Notes: generated by a model from the letters alone, not told the origin. A DNA stretch of 64,000 nucleotides from Streptomyces sp. Ru62 (GCF_002920615.1 NZ_PQSU01000002.1:124001-188000); one strand, 5' to 3'; counted from the stretch's first letter, positions 1 to 10,217 are shown. Program-made: numbers and translations.

Positions 1-420
1 GATGCCGACCACGTCCACCTCGGTGATCTCCCGGGCGCGCAGCCAGTCGGCGAGGGGGACGCCGTTCTCGTCGGTGCCCTCGAAGCCGCTGTACGCGGCC
101 GCGTACGCACCCTTGTCGAACACGGCGTCCACCGCGCCGGAGGCGACGGCCGGGGCGAAGTTCGGGTGGAAGCCCACGCCCTCCGTGCCCGCGACGCAGT
201 GCGCGGGCCAGGAGCGGACGTAGTCGGGGTTGTCCGCGAAGTGGCCGCCGGGCGCGATGTGGTGGTCGCGGGTGGCCACCACATGCCGGTACCCGGTGCC
301 CGCCGCCTGGCCGATCAGCTCGGTGATGGCGGCGGCCACGTCGGCACCGCCGGCCACCGCGAGGCTGCCTCCTTCGCAGAAGTCGTTCTGCACGTCTACG
401 ACGATCAAGGCGCGGCGCAT
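1..420 (-). CDS. pncA: nicotinamidase, 3' end cut by window edge
   Basis: Hydrolyses nicotinamide to nicotinate and ammonia in cytosolic NAD salvage. The first 140 residues are visible. They begin MRRALIVVDVQNDFCEGGS, the isochorismatase-fold opening that carries the catalytic Asp; a DHH metal-site segment (TRDHHIAPGGHF) follows, and VFDKGAYAAAYSGFEG carries the family Lys. The catalytic Cys region lies beyond position 1. The ATG has AAGGA about 8 nt upstream. It starts 37 bp after the pncB stop on the same strand, so the two form a pncB-pncA salvage operon. Family assignment is firm; only the C-terminus is unseen. Confidence 0.93.
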   Translation of the reverse strand, partial: MRRALIVVDVQNDFCEGGSLAVAGGADVAAAITELIGQAAGTGYRHVVATRDHHIAPGGHFADNPDYVRSWPAHCVAGTEGVGFHPNFAPAVASGAVDAVFDKGAYAAAYSGFEGTDENGVPLADWLRAREITEVDVVGI

Positions 421-457
421 GGTGGGTGTCCTTCGACTGAGAGTGAAGTATCTGAGC

Positions 458-1861
458 CTAGAGAATTCCGGGCTCCTGCGGGAGGGGGCGTCCAGGGGCG
501 GACGGGGTCCCGCTCTGGCTACCCGAGCGCCCGTGGACGTACTCCGTCGGAATGACGGGTTCCCCCCTGGACAGCTGGACAGCGGAGAGCGGCAGATTCG
601 CGCGGGCCGCGATGTGGCGGTCCCTGGTCACGTCCAGCGGCTCCCGGGCGACCACCTCGCCGCCCTTGACCAGCTGCACCAGGAGCTGCCGGTCGGCCAG
701 CTCCGCCGGGACCGGCCCGGTGCCGACGACCTCGGCCTCCGCGACCCCCTCCGCGTCCAGCCGCCGAGCCGCCCACTTGCGGCCCCCGATGGACGTCTTG
801 CCGCCGCTGGACTTCTTCGCGACCGGCAGCAGCGGGGCCTTCGGGTCGGCGGACTCGGCGCGGGCGACCAGCTTGTAGACCATGGAGGAGGTCGGGTGCC
901 CGGAGCCGGTCACCAGCTGGGTGCCGACGCCGTACGCGTCCACCGGCGCGGCGGCCAGCGAGGCGATGGCGTACTCGTCCAGGTCGGAGGTCACGATGAT
1001 CTTCGTGCCGGTCGCGCCCAGCTCGTCCAGTTGCTGCCGCACCCGGTGGGCCACCAGCAGCAGGTCGCCGGAGTCGATGCGGACCGCGCCCAGCTCGGGG
1101 CCGGCCACCTCCACCGCCGTACGGACGGCCTCGGCGACGTCGTAGGTGTCCACCAGGAGGGTCGTGCCGCGGCCGAGGGTGTCGACCTGGGCCTGGAAGG
1201 CGTCGCGCTCGCGGTCGTGGAGCAGCGTGAAGGCGTGGGCGGAGGTGCCGACGGTCGGGATGCCGTAGCGGAAGCCGGCGGCCAGGTCGGAGGTGGTCGC
1301 GAAGCCGCCGACGTAGGCGGCGCGGGCGGCGGCCACCGCGGCCAGCTCGTGGGTGCGGCGGGCGCCCATCTCGATCAGCGGGCGGCCACCGGCGGCGGAG
1401 GCCATCCGGGAGGCGGCGGCGGCGATGGCGGAGTCGTGGTTGAGGATGGACAGGATCACGGTCTCCAGCAGCACGCACTCGGCGAAGCTGCCCTCGACGC
1501 GCATGATCGGTGAGCCGGGGAAGTACACCTCGCCCTCGGGGTAGCCCCAGATGTCCCCGCTGAAGCGGTAGTCGGCGAGCCACCGCAGGGTCTCCTCGTC
1601 GACGATGTCCCGCTCGCGCAGGAAGCCGAGGACGCCGGTGTCGAAGCGGAAGTTCTCCACCGCGTCCAGGACGCGGCCGGTGCCGGCCACCACGCCGTAG
1701 CGGCGCCCGTTCGGCAGCCGCCGGGTGAAGACCTCGAAGACGCTCCGCCGTTCGGCCGTACCGGCCTTCAGGGCGGCGCGCAGCATCGTCAGCTCGTACT
1801 GGTCCGTGAAGAGCGCTGTCGAGGGAACGTCCACCGGCAGCCCAAGGTCCGCTGTGTTCAT
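458..1861 (-). CDS. pncB: nicotinate phosphoribosyltransferase
   Basis: Joins nicotinate to PRPP to give nicotinate mononucleotide, the committed Preiss-Handler step of NAD synthesis. The protein is 467 aa, normal for the actinobacterial enzyme. Recognisable segments are TDQYELTML near the N-terminus, [16 protein letters not shown], the PRPP-binding region around VRIDSGDLL, and [10 protein letters not shown] near the middle. It runs divergently from clpS with only 57 bp between start codons, so the two promoters must overlap. pncA follows on the same strand and supplies the nicotinate. Confidence 0.95.
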   Translation of the reverse strand: MNTADLGLPVDVPSTALFTDQYELTMLRAALKAGTAERRSVFEVFTRRLPNGRRYGVVAGTGRVLDAVENFRFDTGVLGFLRERDIVDEETLRWLADYRFSGDIWGYPEGEVYFPGSPIMRVEGSFAECVLLETVILSILNHDSAIAAAASRMASAAGGRPLIEMGARRTHELAAVAAARAAYVGGFATTSDLAAGFRYGIPTVGTSAHAFTLLHDRERDAFQAQVDTLGRGTTLLVDTYDVAEAVRTAVEVAGPELGAVRIDSGDLLLVAHRVRQQLDELGATGTKIIVTSDLDEYAIASLAAAPVDAYGVGTQLVTGSGHPTSSMVYKLVARAESADPKAPLLPVAKKSSGGKTSIGGRKWAARRLDAEGVAEAEVVGTGPVPAELADRQLLVQLVKGGEVVAREPLDVTRDRHIAARANLPLSAVQLSRGEPVIPTEYVHGRSGSQSGTPSAPGRPLPQEPGIL

Positions 1862-1918
1862 GACGAGGAATCGTACTCCCTTTTCGTCGGTGTGACGATT
1901 TATGGAGGCCGTGGCAGC

Positions 1919-2236
1919 ATGGGCTGTGTGACGTCACCCGCGCCCGTAGAGATCGAACGCACCGAGTCGGCGGAGGAGGTCTTCGCCGTACCCGAGCCCG
2001 ACGTCCCCTGGGTCACGATCGTCCACAACGACCCGGTCAACCTCATGAGCTATGTGACGTACGTCTTCCAGACGTATTTCGGCTACACCAAGGACAAGGC
2101 CACCAAGCTCATGCTCGACGTCCACCACAAGGGCCGGGCGGTCGTCTCCAGCGGGTCCCGCGAGGAGATGGAGCGCGACGTGCAGGCGATGCACGGCTAC
2201 GGTCTGTGGGCCACCCTCCAGCAGGACCGGAAGTAA
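1919..2236 (+). CDS. clpS: ATP-dependent Clp protease adaptor ClpS
   Basis: Small adaptor that recognises N-degron substrates and hands them to the Clp ATPase-ClpP protease. The 105-aa protein contains the hallmark [12 protein letters not shown] segment, in which the Asn-Asp pair forms the amino-acid pocket, followed by [11 protein letters not shown] and a C-terminal HGYGLWAT. The chosen ATG has GGAGG at 1904-1908, ten bases upstream; an in-frame ATG 27 bp earlier has no ribosome site, and a GTG three codons later is possible. A DUF2017 gene follows after 10 bp, the usual actinobacterial arrangement. Confidence 0.95.
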   Translation: MGCVTSPAPVEIERTESAEEVFAVPEPDVPWVTIVHNDPVNLMSYVTYVFQTYFGYTKDKATKLMLDVHHKGRAVVSSGSREEMERDVQAMHGYGLWATLQQDRK

Positions 2237-2246
2237 ACGCACCCAG

Positions 2247-2852
2247 ATGCCCGGACACTTCGAACCGCTCCCCGGCGGCGGCGCGGCCGTCGCTCTCGAC
2301 GACGTCGAGATCTCCATCATCCGGTCGCTGGCCGTCCAGCTCCTGGAGCTCATCGGTCCCGGACCCGGCGCCGACGCCCCGGACGACCCCCTCGCCGAGC
2401 TGTTCGCGGAGGGGCCGAGCGAGCCGCCGGCCGACCCGGTGCTGCGACGGCTCTTCCCGGACGCCTACAGCGACCCGGAGGAGATCCCGGCCTCGTCGGC
2501 CGAGGCCGAGGAGCGGCGGGCGCATTCCGCCGAGTTCCGCCGCTTCACGGAGAACGACCTGCGCGCCGGCAAGCGGGAGAGCGCCCTCGGGGTGATCCGC
2601 AGCCTGGACGCGCTGGCCCCGGTCGACGAGGGCGGGGCGGTGCTGAAGCTGTCCCCGGAGGAGTCCCGGCAGTGGCTCGGCGCCCTCAACGATCTGCGGC
2701 TGGCGATCGGTTCCCGGCTGGAGATCACCGACGAGGACGACACCGACCTGCTCTACCGGCTCCCGGACGAGGACCCGCGCAAGCCGATGGTCATGGCGTA
2801 CCTGTGGCTCGGCGGGCTCCAGGAGACCCTGGTGACGACCTTGATGCCGTAG
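2247..2852 (+). CDS. DUF2017 family protein, ClpS partner
   Basis: 201-aa soluble protein with the features of DUF2017: an early DDVEISIIRSLAVQLLELIG helix, an Asp/Glu-rich middle (LRRLFPDAYSDPEEI, then an ENDLR motif) and a C-terminal LYRLPDEDP segment. Its function is not established. Conserved linkage directly behind clpS suggests a role in regulated proteolysis, which is inference. It starts 10 bp after clpS and should be co-transcribed and translationally coupled. No signal peptide or membrane segment is seen. Confidence 0.85.
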   Translation: MPGHFEPLPGGGAAVALDDVEISIIRSLAVQLLELIGPGPGADAPDDPLAELFAEGPSEPPADPVLRRLFPDAYSDPEEIPASSAEAEERRAHSAEFRRFTENDLRAGKRESALGVIRSLDALAPVDEGGAVLKLSPEESRQWLGALNDLRLAIGSRLEITDEDDTDLLYRLPDEDPRKPMVMAYLWLGGLQETLVTTLMP

Positions 2853-3181
2853 TTCGTACGGATTTGCCCCTCGGAAGTGTTCGCTCAGAGGACGCTCAAA
2901 TCCGGATAACGATCCCGTCACCTTTGTGGCCGGTTTTGCCGCATTCGGGCGCTCTTTGTCCGCTTTTACCTGTGTGATACGCCACATCGCACCCCTGTGA
3001 TCAATATTGCGGCCGTGATAAATCTTCACGACCGCCCGGCCGACACCACCCACGTACGGCCGGGTGCGCCACCGAGCCGACGACCGTCGGCCAGGCAGAC
3101 AACTCCATCATCCGGGGGGATCGAGACCCGATCCGAGGCCGACGAAAGGCCCGGGTCGGCATGGAGAAAGGCGCACCACAC
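2853..3181. promoter_or_regulatory. 329-bp gene-free leader of the permease gene
   Basis: This AT-richer gap holds no convincing ORF. It contains three GTGAT elements at 2974, 2997 and 3015; the last is part of a palindrome-like GTGATAAATCTTCAC (3015-3029). Such elements resemble operator half-sites, but I cannot name a regulator. The permease ribosome site (GGAGAAAGG) lies at the right end. Confidence 0.4.
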
Positions 3182-4600
3182 ATGACCTCTGAGAAGGTCA
3201 CCACCGCCCCTGAGGAGGGGTACGAGCGCGGGCTCGGCAGCCGTCAGGTCCAGATGATCGCCATCGGCGGCGCCATCGGCGTCGGGCTCTTCCTGGGAGC
3301 CGGCGCGAACATCGCGAAGGCCGGTCCCAGCCTCATCCTCATGTACGCCCTCGCCGGCGTGATCATCTTCTTCATCATGCGGGCCCTGGGCGAACTGCTG
3401 CTCTACCGCCCGGTCTCCGGCTCCTTCGCCGAGTACTCCCGGGAGTTCCTCGGCCCGTTCTTCGGCTACTTCACCGGCTGGACGTACTGGCTGATGTGGG
3501 TCGTGACCGGCATGGCCGAGCTGACGGCCGCCGCGATCTACGTCCACTACTGGTTCCCCGGCATCCCGCAGTGGGTGACGGCCCTGGTCTTCCTGGTCGT
3601 CCTGTTCGTGGCCAACCTGATCTCGGTGAAGCTGTTCGGCGAGATCGAGTTCTGGTTCTCCATGGTCAAGGTCACCGCCCTGATCGGCATGATCGTGATC
3701 GGTCTCGGCGTGCTCACCTTCGGCTTCAGCGCCGCGGGCGACACCGCGCACGTGGCGAACCTCTGGCAGTTCGACGGCTTCTTCCCCAAGGGCATCGGCT
3801 CGTCGTTGATGACCCTCCAGGGCGTGATGTTCGCCTACCTCGCGGTCGAACTGGTCGGCGTCACCGCCGGCGAGTCCGAGAACCCGGAGAAGACCCTCCC
3901 GAAGGCCATCAACACGCTGCCCTGGCGCATCGCGCTGTTCTACGTCGGTGCCCTCACCGTCATCCTGTGCGTGGTGAAGTGGACCGAGTTCGCGCCGGGC
4001 GTCAGCCCCTTCGTGAAGGCCTTCGCGGTCATCGGCATCCCGGCCGGCGCCGGCATCGTCAACTTCGTGGTGCTCACCGCGGCCCTGTCGTCCTGCAACT
4101 CGGGCATGTACTCCACCGGCCGCATGCTGCGCACGCTCGCCGACAACGGCGAGGCCCCGCGGGTCTTCTCGAAGCTGTCGGCCACCAAGACCCCCGCGCT
4201 CGGCATCACCGTCTCGGTGCTGTTCATGGGCATCGGCGTGGTCCTGAACTACATCGTCCCGGAGAAGGCCTTCGGTTACGTCACCTCCGTCGCCACCGCG
4301 GCCGGCATCTGGACCTGGCTGATGATCCTGGTCAGCCACGTCCTCTACCGCCGCGCGGTCGACGCGGGCCGGCTGCCCGCCAGCTCCTTCCCGGCGCCCG
4401 GCGGCGCGGTGTGCTCGTACATCGCCATCGCCTTCCTGCTCTTCGTCACCGGCCTGATCGCCTACGACGCCGACTCCCGCGTCTGCCTGTACGTGATGGC
4501 GGTCTGGGCGGTCGCCCTGGGCATCGGCTGGCTGGTCCTGAAGTCCCGGACGCCGTCCATCGCGGACCGCCGCGAGCCGGAGTTCGAGAAGGTGGGCTGA
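3182..4600 (+). CDS. APC-family amino acid permease
   Basis: Integral membrane proton-coupled amino-acid importer of the amino acid transporter branch (AnsP/GabP/proline-permease type). The 472-aa protein has about 12 hydrophobic segments. It starts with RQVQMIAIGGAIGVGLFLGAG, the family's unwound TM1 substrate site (IGGAIGVGLFLG), and has the conserved GESENPEKTLPKAI loop after TM6. The start ATG follows GGAGAAAGG by 10 nt; an upstream ATG 21 bp earlier overlaps that ribosome site and is unlikely. The exact substrate cannot be read from sequence. Confidence 0.92.
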   Translation: MTSEKVTTAPEEGYERGLGSRQVQMIAIGGAIGVGLFLGAGANIAKAGPSLILMYALAGVIIFFIMRALGELLLYRPVSGSFAEYSREFLGPFFGYFTGWTYWLMWVVTGMAELTAAAIYVHYWFPGIPQWVTALVFLVVLFVANLISVKLFGEIEFWFSMVKVTALIGMIVIGLGVLTFGFSAAGDTAHVANLWQFDGFFPKGIGSSLMTLQGVMFAYLAVELVGVTAGESENPEKTLPKAINTLPWRIALFYVGALTVILCVVKWTEFAPGVSPFVKAFAVIGIPAGAGIVNFVVLTAALSSCNSGMYSTGRMLRTLADNGEAPRVFSKLSATKTPALGITVSVLFMGIGVVLNYIVPEKAFGYVTSVATAAGIWTWLMILVSHVLYRRAVDAGRLPASSFPAPGGAVCSYIAIAFLLFVTGLIAYDADSRVCLYVMAVWAVALGIGWLVLKSRTPSIADRREPEFEKVG

Positions 4601-4627
4601 CCCCAGGAAGGATCCTCGGGGGACTTT

Positions 4628-4692
4628 CGGGAGACCCCGGAAGACCCCCGGAAGACCCCCCCATAAGACCCCGGAAGACCTCCGGAAAAGGA
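4628..4692 (+). repeat. degenerate 11-bp tandem repeats behind the permease gene
   Basis: About five imperfect copies of AAGACCCCCGG (variants AAGACCCCGG, AAGACCTCCGG and AAGACCCCCCCAT) lie between the permease stop and the terminator hairpin. The purine/pyrimidine strand bias is strong. No coding potential is evident. Confidence 0.6.
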
Positions 4693-4755
4693 CGTCCGGC
4701 CGTCGGGAGCTCTCGTGGCGCCCCCGGCGGCCGCCGCTCAGGACGTCCGCCATGT

Positions 4756-4792
4756 GGGCCGTCCCGTACCACCCCTCGGTACGGGACGGCCC
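4756..4792 (+). terminator. strong hairpin terminator
   Basis: A perfect 15-bp stem (GGGCCGTCCCGTACC, 7-nt loop, then its complement) is followed by CCTCTGCTT. It separates the permease unit from the Mec gene, whose -10 box begins eight bases downstream. Confidence 0.85.
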
Positions 4793-4799
4793 CTCTGCT

Positions 4800-4805
4800 T
4801 ATCCT
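4800..4805 (+). promoter_or_regulatory. putative -10 box, leaderless mec promoter
   Basis: TATCCT lies 7 nt before the Mec ATG, and no Shine-Dalgarno sequence is present in between. This matches the TANNNT-N6/7-start layout of leaderless Streptomyces transcripts. No clear -35 is visible because the terminator hairpin occupies that space. Confidence 0.45.
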
Positions 4806-4812
4806 GACCCCC

Positions 4813-5235
4813 ATGCTGACCATCACCCAGGAGCTCCACGACCAGATCGTCGCCCACGCGCGCGCGGACCACCCCGACGAGGCGTGCGGCGTGGTCGCCG
4901 GGCCGGTGGGCTCCGGCCGCCCCGAGCGCTTCATCCCGATGCTCAACGCGGCGCGCTCGCCCACCTTCTACGAGTTCGACTCCCAGGACCTGCTCAAGCT
5001 CTACCGCGAACTGGACGACCGCGACGAGGAGCCGGTGATCATCTACCACTCCCACACCGCGACCGAGGCGTACCCCTCCCGGACCGACATCAGCTACGCC
5101 AACGAGCCCGGCGCGCACTACGTCCTGGTGTCCACCGCCGACACCGACGGCGCCGGAGAGTTCCAGTTCCGCTCCTTCCGCATCCTCGAAGGGGAGGTCA
5201 CCGAGGAGGAGGTCAAGGTCGTCGAGGCGTACTGA
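4813..5235 (+). CDS. mec: JAMM/MPN+ metalloprotease Mec, CysO-cysteine hydrolase
   Basis: Zinc peptidase that releases cysteine from the C-terminus of the sulfur carrier CysO. The 140-aa protein carries a complete JAMM signature: Glu23, His79-Ser80-His81, Ser89 and Asp92 (HSHTATEAYPSRTD fits HxH-x7-S-x2-D). The DEACGVVAG segment around Glu23 is typical of the bacterial sulfur-metabolism branch. The upstream reading frame is open for a long way, but only this ATG lies after the terminator. It precedes CysO and CysM in the order known from Mycobacterium (Rv1334-1336), here with a leader peptide inserted. Confidence 0.92.
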   Translation: MLTITQELHDQIVAHARADHPDEACGVVAGPVGSGRPERFIPMLNAARSPTFYEFDSQDLLKLYRELDDRDEEPVIIYHSHTATEAYPSRTDISYANEPGAHYVLVSTADTDGAGEFQFRSFRILEGEVTEEEVKVVEAY

Positions 5236-5302
5236 TCCCAGTACTCGGTCGGATTCCGTCCGGGATGTGGAATCACACTCCGGGATCCGGACCGGGAATC
5301 GA

Positions 5303-5308
5303 TACGAT
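5303..5308 (+). promoter_or_regulatory. putative -10 box for the leader-peptide transcript
   Basis: TACGAT ends exactly 6 nt before the leader-peptide ATG, which would place transcription start on the A of that ATG. Cysteine-attenuator uORFs in mycobacteria are typically leaderless in the same way. A matching -35 is not obvious. Confidence 0.5.
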
Positions 5309-5314
5309 GAGCCC

Positions 5315-5410
5315 ATGGTTCTGAACGACGTGAGCGAGAAGGCGCCGGGCACGCTGCTCGTGGCGCGGCTGCACGTCGATCTGTGCAGGCTGAACAGCGC
5401 CATCTGTTGA
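5315..5410 (+). CDS. sulfur-gene leader peptide (31 aa, Cys-containing uORF)
   Basis: This 31-codon ORF ends in RLHVDLCRLNSAIC followed by TGA. That LHVDLCR...C ending is the signature of the small putative leader peptides found before sulfur-assimilation genes in Streptomyces and mycobacteria. Two Cys codons lie close to the stop, the last one directly before it. Ribosome progress through these codons would report cysteine charging and alter folding or translation downstream. It lies 88 bp before cysO. Translation could also begin at an internal GTG (codon 6). The regulatory role is inferred from the family. Confidence 0.8.
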   Translation: MVLNDVSEKAPGTLLVARLHVDLCRLNSAIC

Positions 5411-5498
5411 CGTTCCCCGCCGCCGTACGGCCGTGAGCCGCGGCGTGCCCCGCCGCGCGCCCACACCTTCCGACACTTCCTGACAGGAGCCCGCAACC

Positions 5499-5777
5499 AT
5501 GGCCATCGAGGTCCGCATCCCCACCATCCTCCGCCAGTACACCGACGGTCAGAAGGCGGTGGAGGGCAACGGGAGCACCCTCGCCGAGCTGTTCGCCGAC
5601 CTGGAGTCGCGGCACGCGGGCATCCGGGCCCGCATCGTGGACGGCGACCAGCTGCGCCGCTTCGTCAACGTGTACCTCAACGACGAGGACGTCCGCTTCC
5701 TGGACGGCATCGACACCAAGCTGTCCGACGGCGACAACGTCACGATCCTGCCGGCCGTCGCCGGCGGCATGCGCTGA
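5499..5777 (+). CDS. cysO: sulfur-carrier protein CysO (ThiS/MoaD fold) with C-terminal GGMR
   Basis: Ubiquitin-like carrier whose C-terminal Gly thiocarboxylate donates sulfur to CysM for cysteine synthesis. The 92-aa protein matches mycobacterial CysO from IPTILRQYT through FVNVYLNDEDVRFL to VTILPAVAGG. It does not stop at the Gly-Gly: two extra residues, Met-Arg, follow. They would have to be removed before activation, plausibly by the neighbouring JAMM protease. AGGAG lies 9 nt before the ATG. cysM follows after 17 bp. Confidence 0.93.
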   Translation: MAIEVRIPTILRQYTDGQKAVEGNGSTLAELFADLESRHAGIRARIVDGDQLRRFVNVYLNDEDVRFLDGIDTKLSDGDNVTILPAVAGGMR

Positions 5778-5788
5778 TCGGTCGCTGA

Positions 5789-6745
<957 letters not shown>

Positions 6746-6812
6746 CCGTGGATCCGCGCGCGCCGGTGGTACGTCACATCCGTACCAGGACTCCGGCAGA
6801 AAGGCGGACCCC

Positions 6813-7274
6813 ATGCGCCGTACGACGCTCCTCGCCCCCGCGGCGGCAGCGCTGCTCCTCGCGGGCTGCGGCTCCCAGCAGGACACCGGGAGCAGCGACA
6901 AGGTGTCGGCGCCGGCCCGCACGGGCACGCCGGCGCCCACCCGGTCCGCCGGCGACTGCACCGGTCACGTGGAGCTGACGGCCGCCGATCACGGCCGTAC
7001 CGTCTGCGTGACCGAGGGCGGCGAGGTCCGGCTGACCCTGGACGGGACCAGGGCCCGCCCCTGGCAGCCGGTCGCCGCGACCGGTACGGCACTGACGGCC
7101 GTCAACGCGGGCTTCGTACTCCAGCCGGGTGACGCCACGGCCGCGTACCGGGCGGTGGCCGCCGGCACGGTGAAGCTCACGTCGTCCCGCCCGCTGTGCG
7201 CCGAGCCGACCGCACCGGGCCAGGTCTCCTGCAAGGGCATCGAGGACTGGACGGTCACCGTGCGCGTGAGCTGA
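6813..7274 (+). CDS. putative lipoprotein
   Basis: 153-aa exported protein with a type II signal peptide: two Arg, an Ala/Leu-rich core and lipobox LLAGC with Cys19 as the lipidation site. A Thr/Pro/Ser linker follows, then a roughly 120-residue domain with four Cys that could form disulfides (CTGHVEL, TVCVTEGG, PLCAEP, VSCKGI). I do not recognise the domain, though it has a beta-rich look. AAAGGCGG precedes the ATG. It may be co-transcribed with cysM (67-bp gap), but no functional link is evident. Confidence 0.75.
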   Translation: MRRTTLLAPAAAALLLAGCGSQQDTGSSDKVSAPARTGTPAPTRSAGDCTGHVELTAADHGRTVCVTEGGEVRLTLDGTRARPWQPVAATGTALTAVNAGFVLQPGDATAAYRAVAAGTVKLTSSRPLCAEPTAPGQVSCKGIEDWTVTVRVS

Positions 7275-7282
7275 GGCGTTCC

Positions 7283-7741
7283 CTAACCCGCCAGGTGCCG
7301 TACCTGGTCCCACAGGACCGGGTCGACCACGCCCACCCGGCGGCGGAAGCCGTCCACCGGGACCTCGCGCAGCTCGTCGGTCTCCAGGAAACTGGGCCGC
7401 CCCTGGGTGTCGCCGACCGCGCCGGGCGGCAGCGGGATCACCCCGCAGCGCTCGTCGTGGTACTTGCTGGTGATCTTCGCGACGGTGGCCCGGTTGCCGC
7501 GCACGGCCAGCACCAGACAGGGCCGGTCCTTGGTCCCGGCCCGGTCCTCGTAGGGGACCTCCGCCCACCAGATGTCCCCCGGTGAGGGCCGTACCGCGTG
7601 TGCCGTCCGCGGGCCCGGCCGGCCGGGGGGCCGCAGCCGTCGGCCGCCGGGCCGGTGACCGCGGCCCCAGCCGTCGACGAGCGTGGCGACGAGCGCGAGC
7701 AGTACCACCGCCGCGAGCGCCAGCCACCAGGACGTGTCCAT
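7283..7741 (-). CDS. membrane-anchored PemK/MazF-like protein
   Basis: 152 aa. An N-terminal transmembrane helix (WLALAAVVLLALVATLV) and an Arg/Pro/Gly-rich linker lead into a PemK/MazF-type domain from about residue 52: PSPGDIWWAEVPY, the KDRPCLVLAV strand and AKITSKY. These are the hallmark segments of MazF endoribonuclease toxins. No antitoxin gene adjoins it, so a classical toxin-antitoxin role is doubtful; a membrane-tethered housekeeping or regulatory relative is as likely. It is convergent with the lipoprotein gene and divergent from the MBL gene. Confidence 0.8.
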   Translation of the reverse strand: MDTSWWLALAAVVLLALVATLVDGWGRGHRPGGRRLRPPGRPGPRTAHAVRPSPGDIWWAEVPYEDRAGTKDRPCLVLAVRGNRATVAKITSKYHDERCGVIPLPPGAVGDTQGRPSFLETDELREVPVDGFRRRVGVVDPVLWDQVRHLAG

Positions 7742-7979
7742 ACGACGACGTTACCGGCGCGCGCCGGACCTCGCGCGCCCTCTTCAGATCCTTGTGCGCC
7801 CTGCGTCCAGCCGAACCGGTGACAGCACAGGTGAGTTCGCCCACAACGGCCCCTGGCGGAGGAGCGACCCGCGCTTTCGCGCCTTACGCTCGACGGACCG
7901 CACGACCCCCGACAGCCCCCGCCCCGCAAGGGGTTTACGTCCTGCCCACCGGTTACCCGCCAACGGAGGTTTCTGTTTC

Positions 7980-8732
7980 ATGAAGCTCACCGTCGTCGGC
8001 TGCTCGGGGTCGTTCCCGTCCGCGGAATCGGCCTGTTCGAGCTACCTCGTCGAGGCCGACGGCTTCCGGCTGCTCCTCGACATGGGCAACGGCGCCCTCG
8101 GCGAGCTGCAGCGCCACTGCGGTCTCTACGACCTCGACGCGATCTTCCTCAGCCATCTGCACGCCGATCACTGCATCGACATGCTCGGGTACTTCGTGGC
8201 GCGCTACTACCGCCACGACGGTGGCCGCTGCGACCCCATCCCGGTCTACGGCCCCGAAGGCACCGAGCACCGCCTGACCACGGCCTACGCGGACACCCCC
8301 TCCGCCTCCTCGATGAGCGAGGTCTTCGACTTCCACACGGTCAAGCCGTCCACGTTCGAGGTCGGCCCGTTCACCGTGCACACCGAGCGGGTCCGCCACC
8401 CCGTGGAGGCGTACGGCATCCGGATCGAGCACGGCGGGAAGTCCCTGACGTACTCCGGCGACACCGGCGTCACCGCGGCGCTGGACGAGCTGGCCCGGGA
8501 CACCGATCTGTTCCTGTGCGAGGCCGCGTTCACGCACGGCAAGGAGAGCATTCCCGACCTGCACCTCAACGGCCGCGAGGCGGGGGAGACGGCGGCCCGC
8601 GCGGGCGTACGGCGGCTCGTCCTCACCCACATCCCGCCGTGGACCGACCCCGAGGTGAACCTGCGGGACGCGCGTGAGGTGTTCACCGGTCCGGTGCACC
8701 TGGCGGCGCCGCGACAGACGTACGAGATCTGA
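7980..8732 (+). CDS. MBL-fold metallo-hydrolase (RNase Z-like)
   Basis: 250-aa metallo-beta-lactamase-fold hydrolase resembling the RNase Z/phosphodiesterase branch. It opens MKLTVVGCSGSFPS, has the zinc motif SHLHADHCID (HxHxDH), an Asp in SGDTGV and a late His in LTHIPPW. The ATG has GGAGG about 11 nt upstream. The family includes tRNA-processing and cyclic-phosphodiester hydrolases; the substrate is not readable. A strong hairpin follows the stop codon. Confidence 0.88.
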   Translation: MKLTVVGCSGSFPSAESACSSYLVEADGFRLLLDMGNGALGELQRHCGLYDLDAIFLSHLHADHCIDMLGYFVARYYRHDGGRCDPIPVYGPEGTEHRLTTAYADTPSASSMSEVFDFHTVKPSTFEVGPFTVHTERVRHPVEAYGIRIEHGGKSLTYSGDTGVTAALDELARDTDLFLCEAAFTHGKESIPDLHLNGREAGETAARAGVRRLVLTHIPPWTDPEVNLRDAREVFTGPVHLAAPRQTYEI

Positions 8733-8751
8733 GGGCGCCGCGCGCAGACGA

Positions 8752-8784
8752 AAGGCCCCGGAACCGGAGAGGTTCCGGGGCCTT
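8752..8784. terminator. bidirectional hairpin terminator
   Basis: A perfect 14-bp stem (AAGGCCCCGGAACC, loop GGAGA, complement) sits between the convergent MBL and nagE2 genes, with short A/T flanks suiting termination in both directions. Confidence 0.9.
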
Positions 8785-8796
8785 CGCGCCGTCTGG

Positions 8797-10062
<1,266 letters not shown>

Positions 10063-10119
10063 AAGCTCCTCCATCGGGCAAGGCGCCGCCCGGGAACCAT
10101 GGAAGGGGACGGCAGCGTC

Positions 10120-10135
10120 TCTGGTCTACACCACC
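10120..10135. promoter_or_regulatory. DasR-responsive element (dre), nagE2 distal copy
   Basis: TCTGGTCTACACCACC fits the dre consensus A(G/C)TGGTCTAGACCA(G/C)T at 12 of 16 positions. Binding by the GntR-family repressor DasR is relieved by glucosamine-6-phosphate. It abuts a second copy on its right. Confidence 0.85.
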
Positions 10136-10151
10136 TGTGGTGTAGACCTGT
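10136..10151. promoter_or_regulatory. DasR-responsive element (dre), nagE2 second copy
   Basis: TGTGGTGTAGACCTGT is a second dre directly abutting the first, with a 16-bp centre-to-centre distance. Together they make a tandem operator 58 bp upstream of the nagE2 start. Confidence 0.85.
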
Positions 10152-10217
10152 TGTAGCACGATGAAGGCGGCATAAGGAACCCGCGAATCCGCCACCACGG
10201 CGCTACGCACGGTGCCC

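Noticed and set aside
519..1937. 472-aa open frame overlapping pncB in a second minus-strand frame
   Set aside because: Arg/Gly/Pro-rich shadow produced by high GC; pncB in the other frame has clear conserved motifs.
3026..4753. 575-aa open frame antisense to the permease
   Set aside because: Composition artefact (Asp/Gly/Arg-rich); sense strand encodes a clear 12-helix protein.
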